From the NCBI GenBank assembly GCA_020350905.1, contig CP070843.1, positions 1,558,777 to 1,564,593 on the forward strand: a DNA stretch of 5,817 nucleotides, given 5' to 3'. Shown here one piece after another: positions 1 to 5,816 of this stretch (position 1 is the first letter of the stretch; each line of letters begins with the position of its first letter). The notes below the pieces were generated by a model. That model worked only from the letters and a program-made list of their open reading frames with translations, was not told the DNA's origin and did no database searches. Position numbers and translations under genes: made by a program. Source of the DNA: Deltaproteobacteria bacterium. Its GTDB lineage: Bacteria; Desulfobacterota; Syntrophobacteria; BM002.

Positions 1-699
1 AGTGCCCGGCAAGAGGTTCTCAGTCGGTACCCTTACCTCGTCCAGCATGAGACCTGACGTCACTGAGGCCCGGTGGGAATACTTGCGAGCGATGTCGAAG
101 GCCTCATAACCAGGTGTACCTTTTTCCACCAAAAAGCCCCGAATCCCTTCCTCGGTCTGAGCCCAGATAACCGCCACATCCGCGATTTCTCCATTGGTGA
201 TCCACATCTTGCTGCCATGGATAATATAGTCGCCGCCCTTTTTCGTGGCTCGAGTTTTTAAGTTTCCGGGATCAGAACCTATGTCGTACTCGGTAAGGCC
301 GAAGCAGCCCACCTTCTCACCCTTGGCCATGGCGGGTAGCCAACGGGCTTTCTGCTCTTCCGTACCAAAGGCGTAAATGGGGTACATTACCAGTGAATTT
401 TGCACCGAAACAAACGAACGCAGACCACTATCACCCCGCTCCAACTCCTGACACGCCAAACCATAATCCACATTACTCATCCCAGGGCAGTCATAGCCCT
501 GGATCTTGATACCCAGCAATCCCAGTTCAGCCAACTGGGGAATCAAATCCGGATCAAAGTAGCCCTTCTCAAAGTACTCTTCCACCTTCGGCATATATTG
601 ATTATCTATCCAGCGTCGCACAGTATCCCGAACACTGCGCTCCTCTATGGTCAAGAGATCATCACAGCGGTAATAGTCAACTCCCTGGAATGGTTTCAT
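1..699 (-). CDS. gcdH: Acyl-CoA dehydrogenase, glutaryl-CoA dehydrogenase type (5' part, runs off left edge)
   Basis: This is the first 233 codons of a flavin-dependent acyl-CoA dehydrogenase; the C-terminal part with the catalytic glutamate lies outside the window. Family members oxidise glutaryl-CoA to glutaconyl-CoA or crotonyl-CoA in lysine, tryptophan and aromatic degradation, in the cytoplasm, passing electrons to ETF. The frame opens MKPFQGVDYY and contains ELERGDSGLRS (residues 85-95), SLVMYPIYAFGTEEQKARWLP (about 102-122), the flavin-contact region CFGLTEYDIGSDP (132-144), KMWITNG (164-170) and RGFLVEKGTPG (187-197). E87, R94 and S95 align with human glutaryl-CoA dehydrogenase residues near the substrate carboxylate, which favours glutaryl-CoA over a plain fatty acyl-CoA. 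Most relatives read LTEP where this has LTEY. The ATG at 697-699 has a GGAGG seven bases upstream. No frameshift is seen. Whether it decarboxylates cannot be judged from this part. Confidence 0.93.
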   Translation of the reverse strand, partial: MKPFQGVDYYRCDDLLTIEERSVRDTVRRWIDNQYMPKVEEYFEKGYFDPDLIPQLAELGLLGIKIQGYDCPGMSNVDYGLACQELERGDSGLRSFVSVQNSLVMYPIYAFGTEEQKARWLPAMAKGEKVGCFGLTEYDIGSDPGNLKTRATKKGGDYIIHGSKMWITNGEIADVAVIWAQTEEGIRGFLVEKGTPGYEAFDIARKYSHRASVTSGLMLDEVRVPTENLLPGT

Positions 700-706
700 G
701 GCTGTG

Positions 707-711
707 CCTCC
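707..711 (-). promoter_or_regulatory. Shine-Dalgarno site of the acyl-CoA dehydrogenase gene
   Basis: GGAGG on the minus strand lies seven bases before the ATG at 699. It fixes the start codon, and the protein then begins at the usual family N-terminus. Just upstream is an AT-rich TTATATAT stretch. It is too close to the ribosome site to be a convincing -10 box, so I do not call a promoter. Confidence 0.8.
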
Positions 712-721
712 ATATATAATG

Positions 722-759
722 GTTCAGAGGTAGATCAAGTCTCATGGGTGTGTTCAGAG
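722..759. repeat. 8-bp direct repeat upstream of the dehydrogenase gene
   Basis: GTTCAGAG occurs at 722-729 and again at 752-759, exactly 30 bases apart, about three helical turns. It lies in the leader of the dehydrogenase gene. Such spacing is typical of tandem regulator sites, but two 8-mers can coincide by chance. No regulator gene is in the window to connect it to. Confidence 0.25.
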
Positions 760-782
760 TCCAGCGGCTTCACTTGAAAGGA

Positions 783-1027
783 TTTTCTGTGGAGTATTGG
801 AGTAGTGGATCATTTGATACCATAGATGACGTTACTTTCCTTAACCACCAGATGATCGATCCATTCCCCATGCTTTCTTTTTTGCTCTAGACTCTCGACT
901 AGTTTCAGCAAGCCGTTTTCCAGTTTGTATGCTAAACGATCAAGTTTCTCAAATTCCTCCTCCGCGATTCTTATTTTTTCGCATGCCCCATTACTTCATC
1001 ACTCCACTACTCCAGTACTCCAGAAAA
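783..1027. repeat. Inverted-repeat element with 8-bp internal periodicity
   Basis: The left arm (783-809) and the reverse complement of the right arm (1003-1027) match at 24 of 25 aligned positions, with a two-base indel. They enclose about 193 bp. Each arm is itself an octamer repeat: GGAGTATT, GGAGTAGT, GGATCATT from 791 on the left, and ACTCCACT, ACTCCAGT, ACTCCAGA from 1001 on the right. The interior carries a small broken reading frame on the minus strand. I see no target-site duplication outside the arms and no transposase. It could be a small non-autonomous mobile element, a pair of intergenic repeats that happen to face each other, or a folded RNA between aapP and the dehydrogenase gene. 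It fills most of the 399-bp gap between those genes, and the rest of the gap shows no clear gene or terminator. Confidence 0.6.
810..984 (-). pseudogene. Small charged protein frame, apparently frameshifted in an A6 run
   Basis: On the minus strand a frame ending with TGA at 810-812 reads EEEFEKLDRLAYKLENGLL (starting near 963) and continues to a C-terminus ESNVIYGIK. It has no ATG in frame: an in-frame TGA lies a little upstream, inside the right repeat arm. An ATG at 982-984 is one base out of frame. The two join into one 57-codon frame (MRKIRIAEEEFEKLD...) if the six-A run at 974-979 had five A. The peptide is rich in E, K and L and would probably be helical. I do not recognise the family. 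The frame is short, so it may be chance coding rather than a decayed gene, although the clean rejoining at a homopolymer is suggestive. No good Shine-Dalgarno precedes the ATG. Confidence 0.3.
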
Positions 1028-1098
1028 GCCACGAAAAAGGAAAGACTTTGAACCGCCAATGGAGGCCAGACAAAGCCTTGACTTGGATCCTTGCTACT

Positions 1099-1875
1099 CT
1101 AATGCAAAATCTGACTGAGAAACAGCTTTGTTCGCTCGTGCTGGGGGTTTTCGAAAAACTCGACCGGGATGTTTTCCTCGAGGATTTCGCCTTCATCCAT
1201 AAATAAAACCCTGTGGGCTGCGCTTTTGGCAAAACCCATTTCGTGAGAAACCACGAGCATGGTCATACCCTCTTGTGCCAGGTCGATCATAACGTCCAGA
1301 ACTTCCTTGATCATTTCAGGATCCAGGGCAGAGGTAGGCTCGTCGAACAACATGACCTTCGGTCTCATGCACAAGCTGCGGGCAATGGCCACGCGCTGCT
1401 GCTGTCCGCCTGAAAGTTGCCCGGGATATTTCAAGGCCTGGTCGGCGATGTGCACCTTTTCGAGAAAAAACATGGCCGTTTCTTCCGCCTCTGCCTTTGG
1501 AGTCTTTCTCACCCAAACCGGCCCTAAGCACAGATTTTCAAGTATTGTGAGATGGGGGAAAAGGTTGAAGTGTTGAAAAACCATGCCCACCTCTTCACGA
1601 ATCTTCTCGATATTCTTCAAATCATTGGTCAATTCGATGCCATCGACAATAATCCTGCCCTTCTGATGTTCCTCCAAGCGGTTAATACATCGGATCAGGG
1701 TTGATTTGCCGGAGCCTGAAGGGCCGCAGATGATGATACGTTCACCTTTTTGTACAGTAAGATTAATGTCTTTGAGCACATGGAAGTCGCCAAACCACTT
1801 GTGCATTGCGGCGATTTCAACAATGGGGTCAGCCGATAACTGCTCATCGTTTTTTTTGGGCCGTTCGTTATTCAT
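1099..1875 (-). CDS. aapP: General L-amino-acid ABC importer, ATP-binding protein AapP
   Basis: This is the cytoplasmic ATPase that drives the AapQ/AapM permease pair. All ABC signatures are intact: Walker A GPSGSGKST (51-59), Q-loop glutamine 101 in VFQHFNLFPH, signature LSGGQ (154-158), Walker B VMLFDE (174-179), D-loop SALD (182-185) and switch histidine 211. EEHQKGRIIVDG, ELTNDLKNI, PVWVRKTPK and the C-terminus ENPQHERTKLFLSQILH are typical of AapP/GlnQ-type polar amino-acid ATPases, AapP most closely. At 258 residues it has the usual AapP length, including a short hydrophilic N-terminal tail before the core. The ATG at 1873-1875 has only a weak Shine-Dalgarno (GGGA about nine bases upstream), but the length supports it. 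It is separated from aapM by 239 bp holding a palindromic repeat, whereas the M-Q junction is only 8 bp. It may therefore depend on read-through or on its own promoter. Confidence 0.96.
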   Translation of the reverse strand: MNNERPKKNDEQLSADPIVEIAAMHKWFGDFHVLKDINLTVQKGERIIICGPSGSGKSTLIRCINRLEEHQKGRIIVDGIELTNDLKNIEKIREEVGMVFQHFNLFPHLTILENLCLGPVWVRKTPKAEAEETAMFFLEKVHIADQALKYPGQLSGGQQQRVAIARSLCMRPKVMLFDEPTSALDPEMIKEVLDVMIDLAQEGMTMLVVSHEMGFAKSAAHRVLFMDEGEILEENIPVEFFENPQHERTKLFLSQILH

Positions 1876-1930
1876 GGACGTGTCCCAGCTATCAAGTAAG
1901 GTAAGGTTGAATGGAAGATGTTATCTGGCA

Positions 1931-2073
1931 AATTCGAATATCGAAATCCTAAACAAATCCGAAATACAAATTCCTCAATGTTCAAAACGGTGTTTCCGTC
2001 ACCCTAGTTTTGATCATTCTGATTTGAAGAATTTGAGAATTGTTTAGAATTTCGTGCTTCGGATTTCGGATTT
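1931..2073. repeat. AT-rich imperfect palindrome inside the aap operon
   Basis: The left arm (about 1931-1992) and right arm (about 2000-2073) are imperfect inverted copies. The outer arm around CGAAATCCTAAACAA (left) matches TTGTTTAGAATTTCG on the right with 22 of 27 positions. The inner arm TTCAAAAC (1981-1988) faces GTTTTGA, and the tip is GGTG (1989-1992), seven bases, CACC (2000-2003). A second possible pairing joins AAATCCGAAAT (1956-1966) to ATTTCGGATTT (2063-2073). There is no coding frame of note and its base composition is much more AT-rich than the genes on either side. In style it resembles the multi-copy intergenic CGAAATCC/GGATTTCG repeats that I associate with Desulfobacterota and related genomes. 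That resemblance is from memory. A transcript of either strand would fold into a long hairpin. Confidence 0.7.
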
Positions 2074-2114
2074 ACCTGTTTCATCATTTAGTATCAACTA
2101 TCTAATTCCGATTA

Positions 2115-3209
2115 TCAAGTTCCTCTATATAACTCTCGTTCTAAACGGCGACTATAGCTGGACATGGAAAAACAACCCGCAAAGTAGATCAGAGCAATGA
2201 AAATATAGGCCTCGACGCTGAAGCCCATCCATCTGGGATCAGATAGGGTTGCTTGGGTGGTCTTGAGGAGATCGAACAACCCTATAATCACCACCAGGGA
2301 TGTATCTTTAAAAGCAGAGATGAGAATACCGACGGATGGTGGAATCACAATCTTCAATGCCTGTGGCAAGATAATTAATCGCATCTTCTGATAATAATTT
2401 AATCCCAACGACTCAGCCGCTTCATACTGCCCTCGGCTTATGGCCTGCAGGCCACCCCTGACCACTTCTGCTATGTAGGCAGCAGTGAACAGGATGATGG
2501 CCACTTGCGCCCTGAGAATGTTGTTTATTGTTATCCCTTCCGGCAAAAACAAAGGAAACATAACGGAGGACATGAATAGGAGACTGATCAAGGGCACTCC
2601 GCGAATTGTTTCTATATAGACAATACAAAGGGACTTTATGGCAGGCATTCTTGACTGGCGTCCTAGCGCCAGAAGAACTCCCAGTGGGTAGGCAGCCGTC
2701 AATCCGAAAACTGACAGTAAGAGGGTAAGTGGTAATCCGCTCCACTTCGTGCTCTCCACTGGCGGCAAGCCAAATAAGCCACCTTTCAGGAGCAGGCCCA
2801 TGACGAAGAGACCGCTGAGCCAGACGTAGCCCAGCCATTTCTTCCAGTAACGCCTGTTCCTACTGATGAAGAGAAGGGTGAACAAAATAATCATGGCCAG
2901 CAAGGGTCGCCAATGCGACTCATATGGGAAGAAACCGAATATGATAAAACGAAAATTCTTGGCTACGATGGACCAGCAGGCGCCGCCGGCCGCCCTACAT
3001 GCTGCGCCGGTGGTATTCCAGGAGCTGTCAATGAACGCCCAGCGAACGAAAGCCGGCACTATCTTCCACAAGAAGTAGAGGGTCACAATGGTTAGAAATG
3101 AGTTGAAAACCGAGCTAAACAGATTAGCATGAACCCAGCCGATGACTCCTATTCGAGTAATAGGTGGTTTCAACTGTTCTGATTGTATGCTTTGGCTGGA
3201 ATCAACCAT
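2115..3209 (-). CDS. aapM: General L-amino-acid ABC importer, permease AapM
   Basis: This is one of two inner-membrane channel subunits of the importer, HisM/HisQ type. About eight hydrophobic segments are visible, among them near residues 34-56, 102-116, 125-147, 160-182, 203-222, 232-252, 293-312 and 334-350. The conserved cytoplasmic EAA loop that docks on AapP starts at EAAESLGLNYYQKMRLIILPQA (263-284). IETIRGVPLISLLFM, AEVVRGGLQAISRGQYEAA and FKDTSLVVIIGLFDLL are strong family matches. A loop with two cysteines (C71 and C78, ACRAAGGACW) also occurs in other AapM proteins, as I remember them. At 364 residues it is close to the usual AapM size, longer than HisM because of the extra N-terminal helices and loop. 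The ATG at 3207-3209 lies 8 bp after the aapQ stop, with AAGG inside that spacer and GGAG further up. Translational coupling with aapQ is likely. Confidence 0.96.
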   Translation of the reverse strand: MVDSSQSIQSEQLKPPITRIGVIGWVHANLFSSVFNSFLTIVTLYFLWKIVPAFVRWAFIDSSWNTTGAACRAAGGACWSIVAKNFRFIIFGFFPYESHWRPLLAMIILFTLLFISRNRRYWKKWLGYVWLSGLFVMGLLLKGGLFGLPPVESTKWSGLPLTLLLSVFGLTAAYPLGVLLALGRQSRMPAIKSLCIVYIETIRGVPLISLLFMSSVMFPLFLPEGITINNILRAQVAIILFTAAYIAEVVRGGLQAISRGQYEAAESLGLNYYQKMRLIILPQALKIVIPPSVGILISAFKDTSLVVIIGLFDLLKTTQATLSDPRWMGFSVEAYIFIALIYFAGCFSMSSYSRRLERELYRGT

Positions 3210-3217
3210 AAGACCTT

Positions 3218-4414
3218 CTATCTCTCCACCAGAGCTGTCCTTTTGTTGTACCAGTTCATAAAAGCTGAAGTGCTCAGGCTAAAGAAAAGATACACCACCA
3301 TGATCATACCCACCCCTTCAATGGCTTGTCCGGTCTGATTGATTGTGGTGTTGGCCACAGAGACGAAATCCGGAAAACCGATGGCAACGGCAAGAGTACT
3401 GTTTTTGGTGAGGTTCATCATCTGACTGGTCAGTGGTGGAATGATTACCCTGAGGGCCTGTGGCAAGATTACAAGTCGCAGTACTTGGCCTGGTTTCAAA
3501 CCCATGGACATGGCGGCTTCCACCTGACCACGACTTATTGCCTGGATGCCGGCACGGACAATTTCAGCGACGAAGGCAGCAGTATACAAGACCAGCCCCA
3601 ACAGAAGGGCGGTGAACTCGGGGCTGAGGGTGAGGCCTCCTTGAAAATTGAAGCCTCTGAGCACGGGGACATCCATCTTCAGGGGCGCACCACCGAACAT
3701 CCAGGCCGCGACAGGCAAGCCGAGGAGAATGGCTATGGAGACAAGAAAGACAGGAAAAGGCTTGCCTGTTTTTTCCTGTCGTCTTTTCGCCCAGCGGCTG
3801 AGTGCCCAGACTGCCACACAGCCACCCAGAAAGGCTAGAGCCATGTAACCGTGCGCAGGATGCGCTTCGGGGACAGCAAAAATCAGGCCGCGATTGGTCA
3901 AAAACACGCCGGTGAAAGGGTTCAGGGCCTGGCGTGGGGATGGAAGGATTTCATAAGAGATAGAGTACCAGAAGAACAACTGTAAGAGCACCGGTATGTC
4001 CTGCATGACTTCAATATAGACGCCTGCCAATTTCGCTACCAGCCAGTTGGTAGACAGACGGGCTACGCCAATGATAGTGCCTAGGATAAGTGTAAGAATA
4101 ATGCCGATAAAGGCAACTTTCAGAGTGTTGAGGACGCCTACCAGCAGAGCGCGGGCGTACGTGTCCGCTGCTGAATAGGGGATCGGGGATTCACCAATTT
4201 CGAAAGAGGCTTCCTTGGCAAAAAAACCGAAGCCAGTGGCGATGGATTGTCGTTCCAGGTTTGCCTGGGTGTTGGTGAAAAGATAATAACCTATCATTCC
4301 CACCATGCCCAGCACAACCACCTGGTAGATGATTGCCCGCTTGGTGGGGTCGTACCAGAATGGAATCTTGGCTGGCGTTGTGATTTCCGTGGAATCCGTA
4401 ACTTCTTGTGCCAC
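3218..4414 (-). CDS. aapQ: General L-amino-acid ABC importer, permease AapQ
   Basis: This is the second inner-membrane subunit, expected to pair with AapM. It begins hydrophilic (to about residue 27) and then has hydrophobic segments near 28-47, 91-118, 141-156, 190-206, 221-241, 266-288 and 369-386. The EAA loop is EAAMSMGLKPGQVLRLVILPQA (299-320), preceded by AEIVRAGIQAISRGQ. YIEVMQDIPVLLQLFFWY (133-150) and LTKNSTLAVAIGFPDFVSV are typical of AapQ. The long insert between about 155 and 265, with NPFTGVFLTNRGL and a periplasmic stretch, is typical of AapQ and absent from small HisQ-type permeases. The 398-residue length is normal. The start is the least certain part: GTG at 4412-4414 with no good Shine-Dalgarno, and no ATG alternative in frame nearby. 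It lies 74 bp after aapJ, behind a GC-rich stem-loop. Confidence 0.95.
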   Translation of the reverse strand: MAQEVTDSTEITTPAKIPFWYDPTKRAIIYQVVVLGMVGMIGYYLFTNTQANLERQSIATGFGFFAKEASFEIGESPIPYSAADTYARALLVGVLNTLKVAFIGIILTLILGTIIGVARLSTNWLVAKLAGVYIEVMQDIPVLLQLFFWYSISYEILPSPRQALNPFTGVFLTNRGLIFAVPEAHPAHGYMALAFLGGCVAVWALSRWAKRRQEKTGKPFPVFLVSIAILLGLPVAAWMFGGAPLKMDVPVLRGFNFQGGLTLSPEFTALLLGLVLYTAAFVAEIVRAGIQAISRGQVEAAMSMGLKPGQVLRLVILPQALRVIIPPLTSQMMNLTKNSTLAVAIGFPDFVSVANTTINQTGQAIEGVGMIMVVYLFFSLSTSAFMNWYNKRTALVER

Positions 4415-4454
4415 AATCAGGCTCTGGCTCGAATGCTTCCTAAGTAGATAAACT

Positions 4455-4478
4455 AGGTGCCCCCCTAAGGGGGCACCT
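4455..4478 (-). terminator. GC-rich intercistronic stem-loop between aapJ and aapQ
   Basis: A perfect 10-bp stem (4455-4464 with 4469-4478) closes a four-base loop, 11 bases after the aapJ stop. On the transcribed minus strand the right side of the hairpin is followed by AGTTTATC, which has only three U in a row, so it is not a strong intrinsic terminator. Binding-protein genes are commonly followed by such hairpins, which block 3' exonucleases and let only part of the transcription continue. This gives more binding protein than permease. I infer that role here. The plus-strand reading is equally hairpin-forming but has no gene to end. Confidence 0.75.
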
Positions 4479-4488
4479 TACATGCGGA

Positions 4489-5511
4489 TTACCTAAAAGG
4501 TGCAGAGTACATCAGACCGCCTTTTAACCACTGGGCATTGAGGCCGCGCTCGAGTCCGAGTGCGGTATTGACGCCCACATTACGCTCAAAAATCTCACCG
4601 TAGTTCCCCACCTGTTTGATGATATTGTAAGCCCACTCATCATCGAGACCGAGGTTCTTACCCATGCCGGGAATTACTCCCAGAAAACGCTGAACTCTCG
4701 GGTTTTTGTTCTTGAGCATTATATGCACATTGTTGGAATTGATGCCCAGTTCCTCAGCTTGGATTAGAGCCATAACCGACCAGTTGACAATATCATACCA
4801 CTGGTCGTCACCGTGACGGACCACCGGGGCGAGAGGCTCCTTGGAAATAACGATGGGTAAAAGCACATATTCGGCCGGATTGGGAGCAACCGCTCGATGG
4901 GCGGCCAACTGGGAAAGGTCTGAGGTCAAGAGATCACAACGCCCGGCAAAAAAGGCCTTGGAAAGCTCGGCAGTCTGTTCAATCACGACGGGTTTCCATT
5001 GCATGTTGTTGGCCCTGTAGAAATCCGCCACATTGAGTTCGGTCGTGGTGCCAGGCAGGACGCAGACTGTAGCGCCGTCCATGTCCTGGGCTTTCTTGAT
5101 GCCCAGTTTTTTTGGAGCCAGAAATCCTTGCCCGTCGTAAAAGTTCACCTGAACGAAATTCAGACCGTTGGCGGTCTCGCGAGTCAGAGTCTGAGTGGTA
5201 TTTCGGCACAGCACATCGATCTCTTTCGCCTGAAGAGCGGGTAAACGCTGGACCGCCGTGAGGGGGACATACTTTACCTTGCTGGCATCCCCGAATACCG
5301 CAGCTGCAAATGCCCGCGCCGTATCCACATCCAGGCCCTTCCAAACTCCTTTATCGTCCGGCATGCTGAAACCAAAGACACCTCCGTTCACACCGGCTAT
5401 GAGGTATCCTCGTTTCTTAACAGCGTCTAACGTTTCACCGGCCATAGCCAGACTCGCCGTGACGAGCACCAGTACCGCCACTGCCACTACGCATAGCTTG
5501 AAAAATTTCAT
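4489..5511 (-). CDS. aapJ: General L-amino-acid ABC importer, periplasmic binding protein AapJ
   Basis: This is the soluble receptor of the importer, solute-binding protein family 3. Residues 1-24 are a Sec signal peptide: K2 and K5, a hydrophobic core at 7-21, and cleavage after AMA at 24. There is no lipobox, so it should be free in the periplasm. The family signature region is WKGLDVDTARAFAAA (57-71), with T64 where most relatives have a bulky hydrophobic residue. Likely ligand contacts are the arginine in TLTRETANG (R111), the threonines in GTTTELN (154-160) and D198 in LLTSDLSQ. C150 and C192 could form a disulfide. ISKEPLAPVVRHGDDQWYDIV and EWAYNIIKQVGNYGEIFERNVG are near-diagnostic for AapJ. 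The length of 340 is typical. The ATG at 5509-5511 is preceded by GGAGG at a good distance. It is the first gene of the operon in the window and lies 74 bp upstream of aapQ. Confidence 0.97.
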   Translation of the reverse strand: MKFFKLCVVAVAVLVLVTASLAMAGETLDAVKKRGYLIAGVNGGVFGFSMPDDKGVWKGLDVDTARAFAAAVFGDASKVKYVPLTAVQRLPALQAKEIDVLCRNTTQTLTRETANGLNFVQVNFYDGQGFLAPKKLGIKKAQDMDGATVCVLPGTTTELNVADFYRANNMQWKPVVIEQTAELSKAFFAGRCDLLTSDLSQLAAHRAVAPNPAEYVLLPIVISKEPLAPVVRHGDDQWYDIVNWSVMALIQAEELGINSNNVHIMLKNKNPRVQRFLGVIPGMGKNLGLDDEWAYNIIKQVGNYGEIFERNVGVNTALGLERGLNAQWLKGGLMYSAPFR

Positions 5512-5519
5512 CTGTTGTT

Positions 5520-5528
5520 CCTCCCTCC
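5520..5528 (-). promoter_or_regulatory. Shine-Dalgarno site of aapJ
   Basis: Two overlapping GGAGG motifs occur on the minus strand (5520-5524 and 5524-5528). The nearer one is eight bases from the ATG at 5511, which is ideal spacing. This is the strongest ribosome site in the operon and fits a binding protein that must be made in excess. Confidence 0.8.
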
Positions 5529-5615
5529 ATAATGTATTGGTTGACTACTGGGACCGCACCAAGGCGATCCACCTCTATCCAGCTGAGACCCTTTGATTAG
5601 GTTGAAACAACTCCA

Positions 5616-5816
5616 TCACCGAATAAAATGCTGAACGGGGATCGAGCGATGGTAAGTCAATGAGTTGTCCTTGTGCAAGCACCGATGAGAAGCTAGCCCG
5701 GATATTTCATGAATTGCTGTCGCGAGACCATGAAGATGGACGTGCCACCGGGTAACCTTCCCGCGTACCGCGGGATTGGTTTCCTTACCTGAACGGTACG
5801 TCGCAGGAGTCGACGC
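5616..5816 (-). other. Open frame running in from the right edge; possible end of an unidentified gene or repeat element
   Basis: Upstream of aapJ there are 306 bp without a recognised gene (5512-5817). One minus-strand frame is open from the right edge to a TGA at 5616-5618, 66 codons, containing TRWHVHLHGLATAIHEISG. A second is open from the edge to a TAG at 5693-5695 and ends SRQQFMKYPG. Neither shows a start and neither family is known to me. The stretch TAGCCCGGATATTTCATGA (5694-5712) reminds me of repeated ends of insertion elements in deltaproteobacterial DNA, but I cannot name one. The remainder, 5529-5615, is presumably the aapJ leader. I searched it for sigma-70 and sigma-54 boxes and found none that is convincing. 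Confidence 0.25.
5751..5789. repeat. Imperfect hairpin upstream of aapJ
   Basis: The core TCCCGCG TAC CGCGGGA (5759-5775) is a perfect 7-bp stem with a three-base loop. It extends outward, across a small interior loop, to AACC (5754-5757) with GGTT (5778-5781), and then to GGT with ACC (5787-5789). A second stem, CGTCG (5799-5803) with CGACG (5811-5815), follows at once. Together they suggest a structured RNA or the folded end of a mobile or repeat element. No U-rich tail follows on either strand, so an intrinsic terminator for an upstream gene is unlikely. Confidence 0.55.

Noticed and set aside
400..777. 125-codon plus-strand open frame
   Set aside because: It is mostly antisense to the acyl-CoA dehydrogenase gene, whose minus-strand translation is clearly real.
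1028..1098. Possible intrinsic terminator after aapP
   Set aside because: There are short T runs but only a three-base GCC/GGC stem near them, too weak to call.
925..1206. 93-codon plus-strand open frame containing LLHHSTTPVLQ
   Set aside because: That stretch is a translation of the ACTCC octamer repeat, and the rest is antisense to the end of aapP; a repeat-derived chance frame.
3326..3838. 170-codon plus-strand open frame
   Set aside because: It lies entirely antisense to aapQ, has a low-complexity hydrophilic translation with no family features, and no ribosome site that I could see.
4979..5344. 121-codon minus-strand open frame
   Set aside because: It overlaps aapJ in another frame on the same strand; the aapJ frame carries clear family motifs and this one none.
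5529..5700. Possible sigma-70 promoter for aapJ, with a TTGACT box on the minus strand
   Set aside because: The nearest AT-rich -10-like hexamer (CATTTT) is about 24 bases away, well outside the normal spacing.
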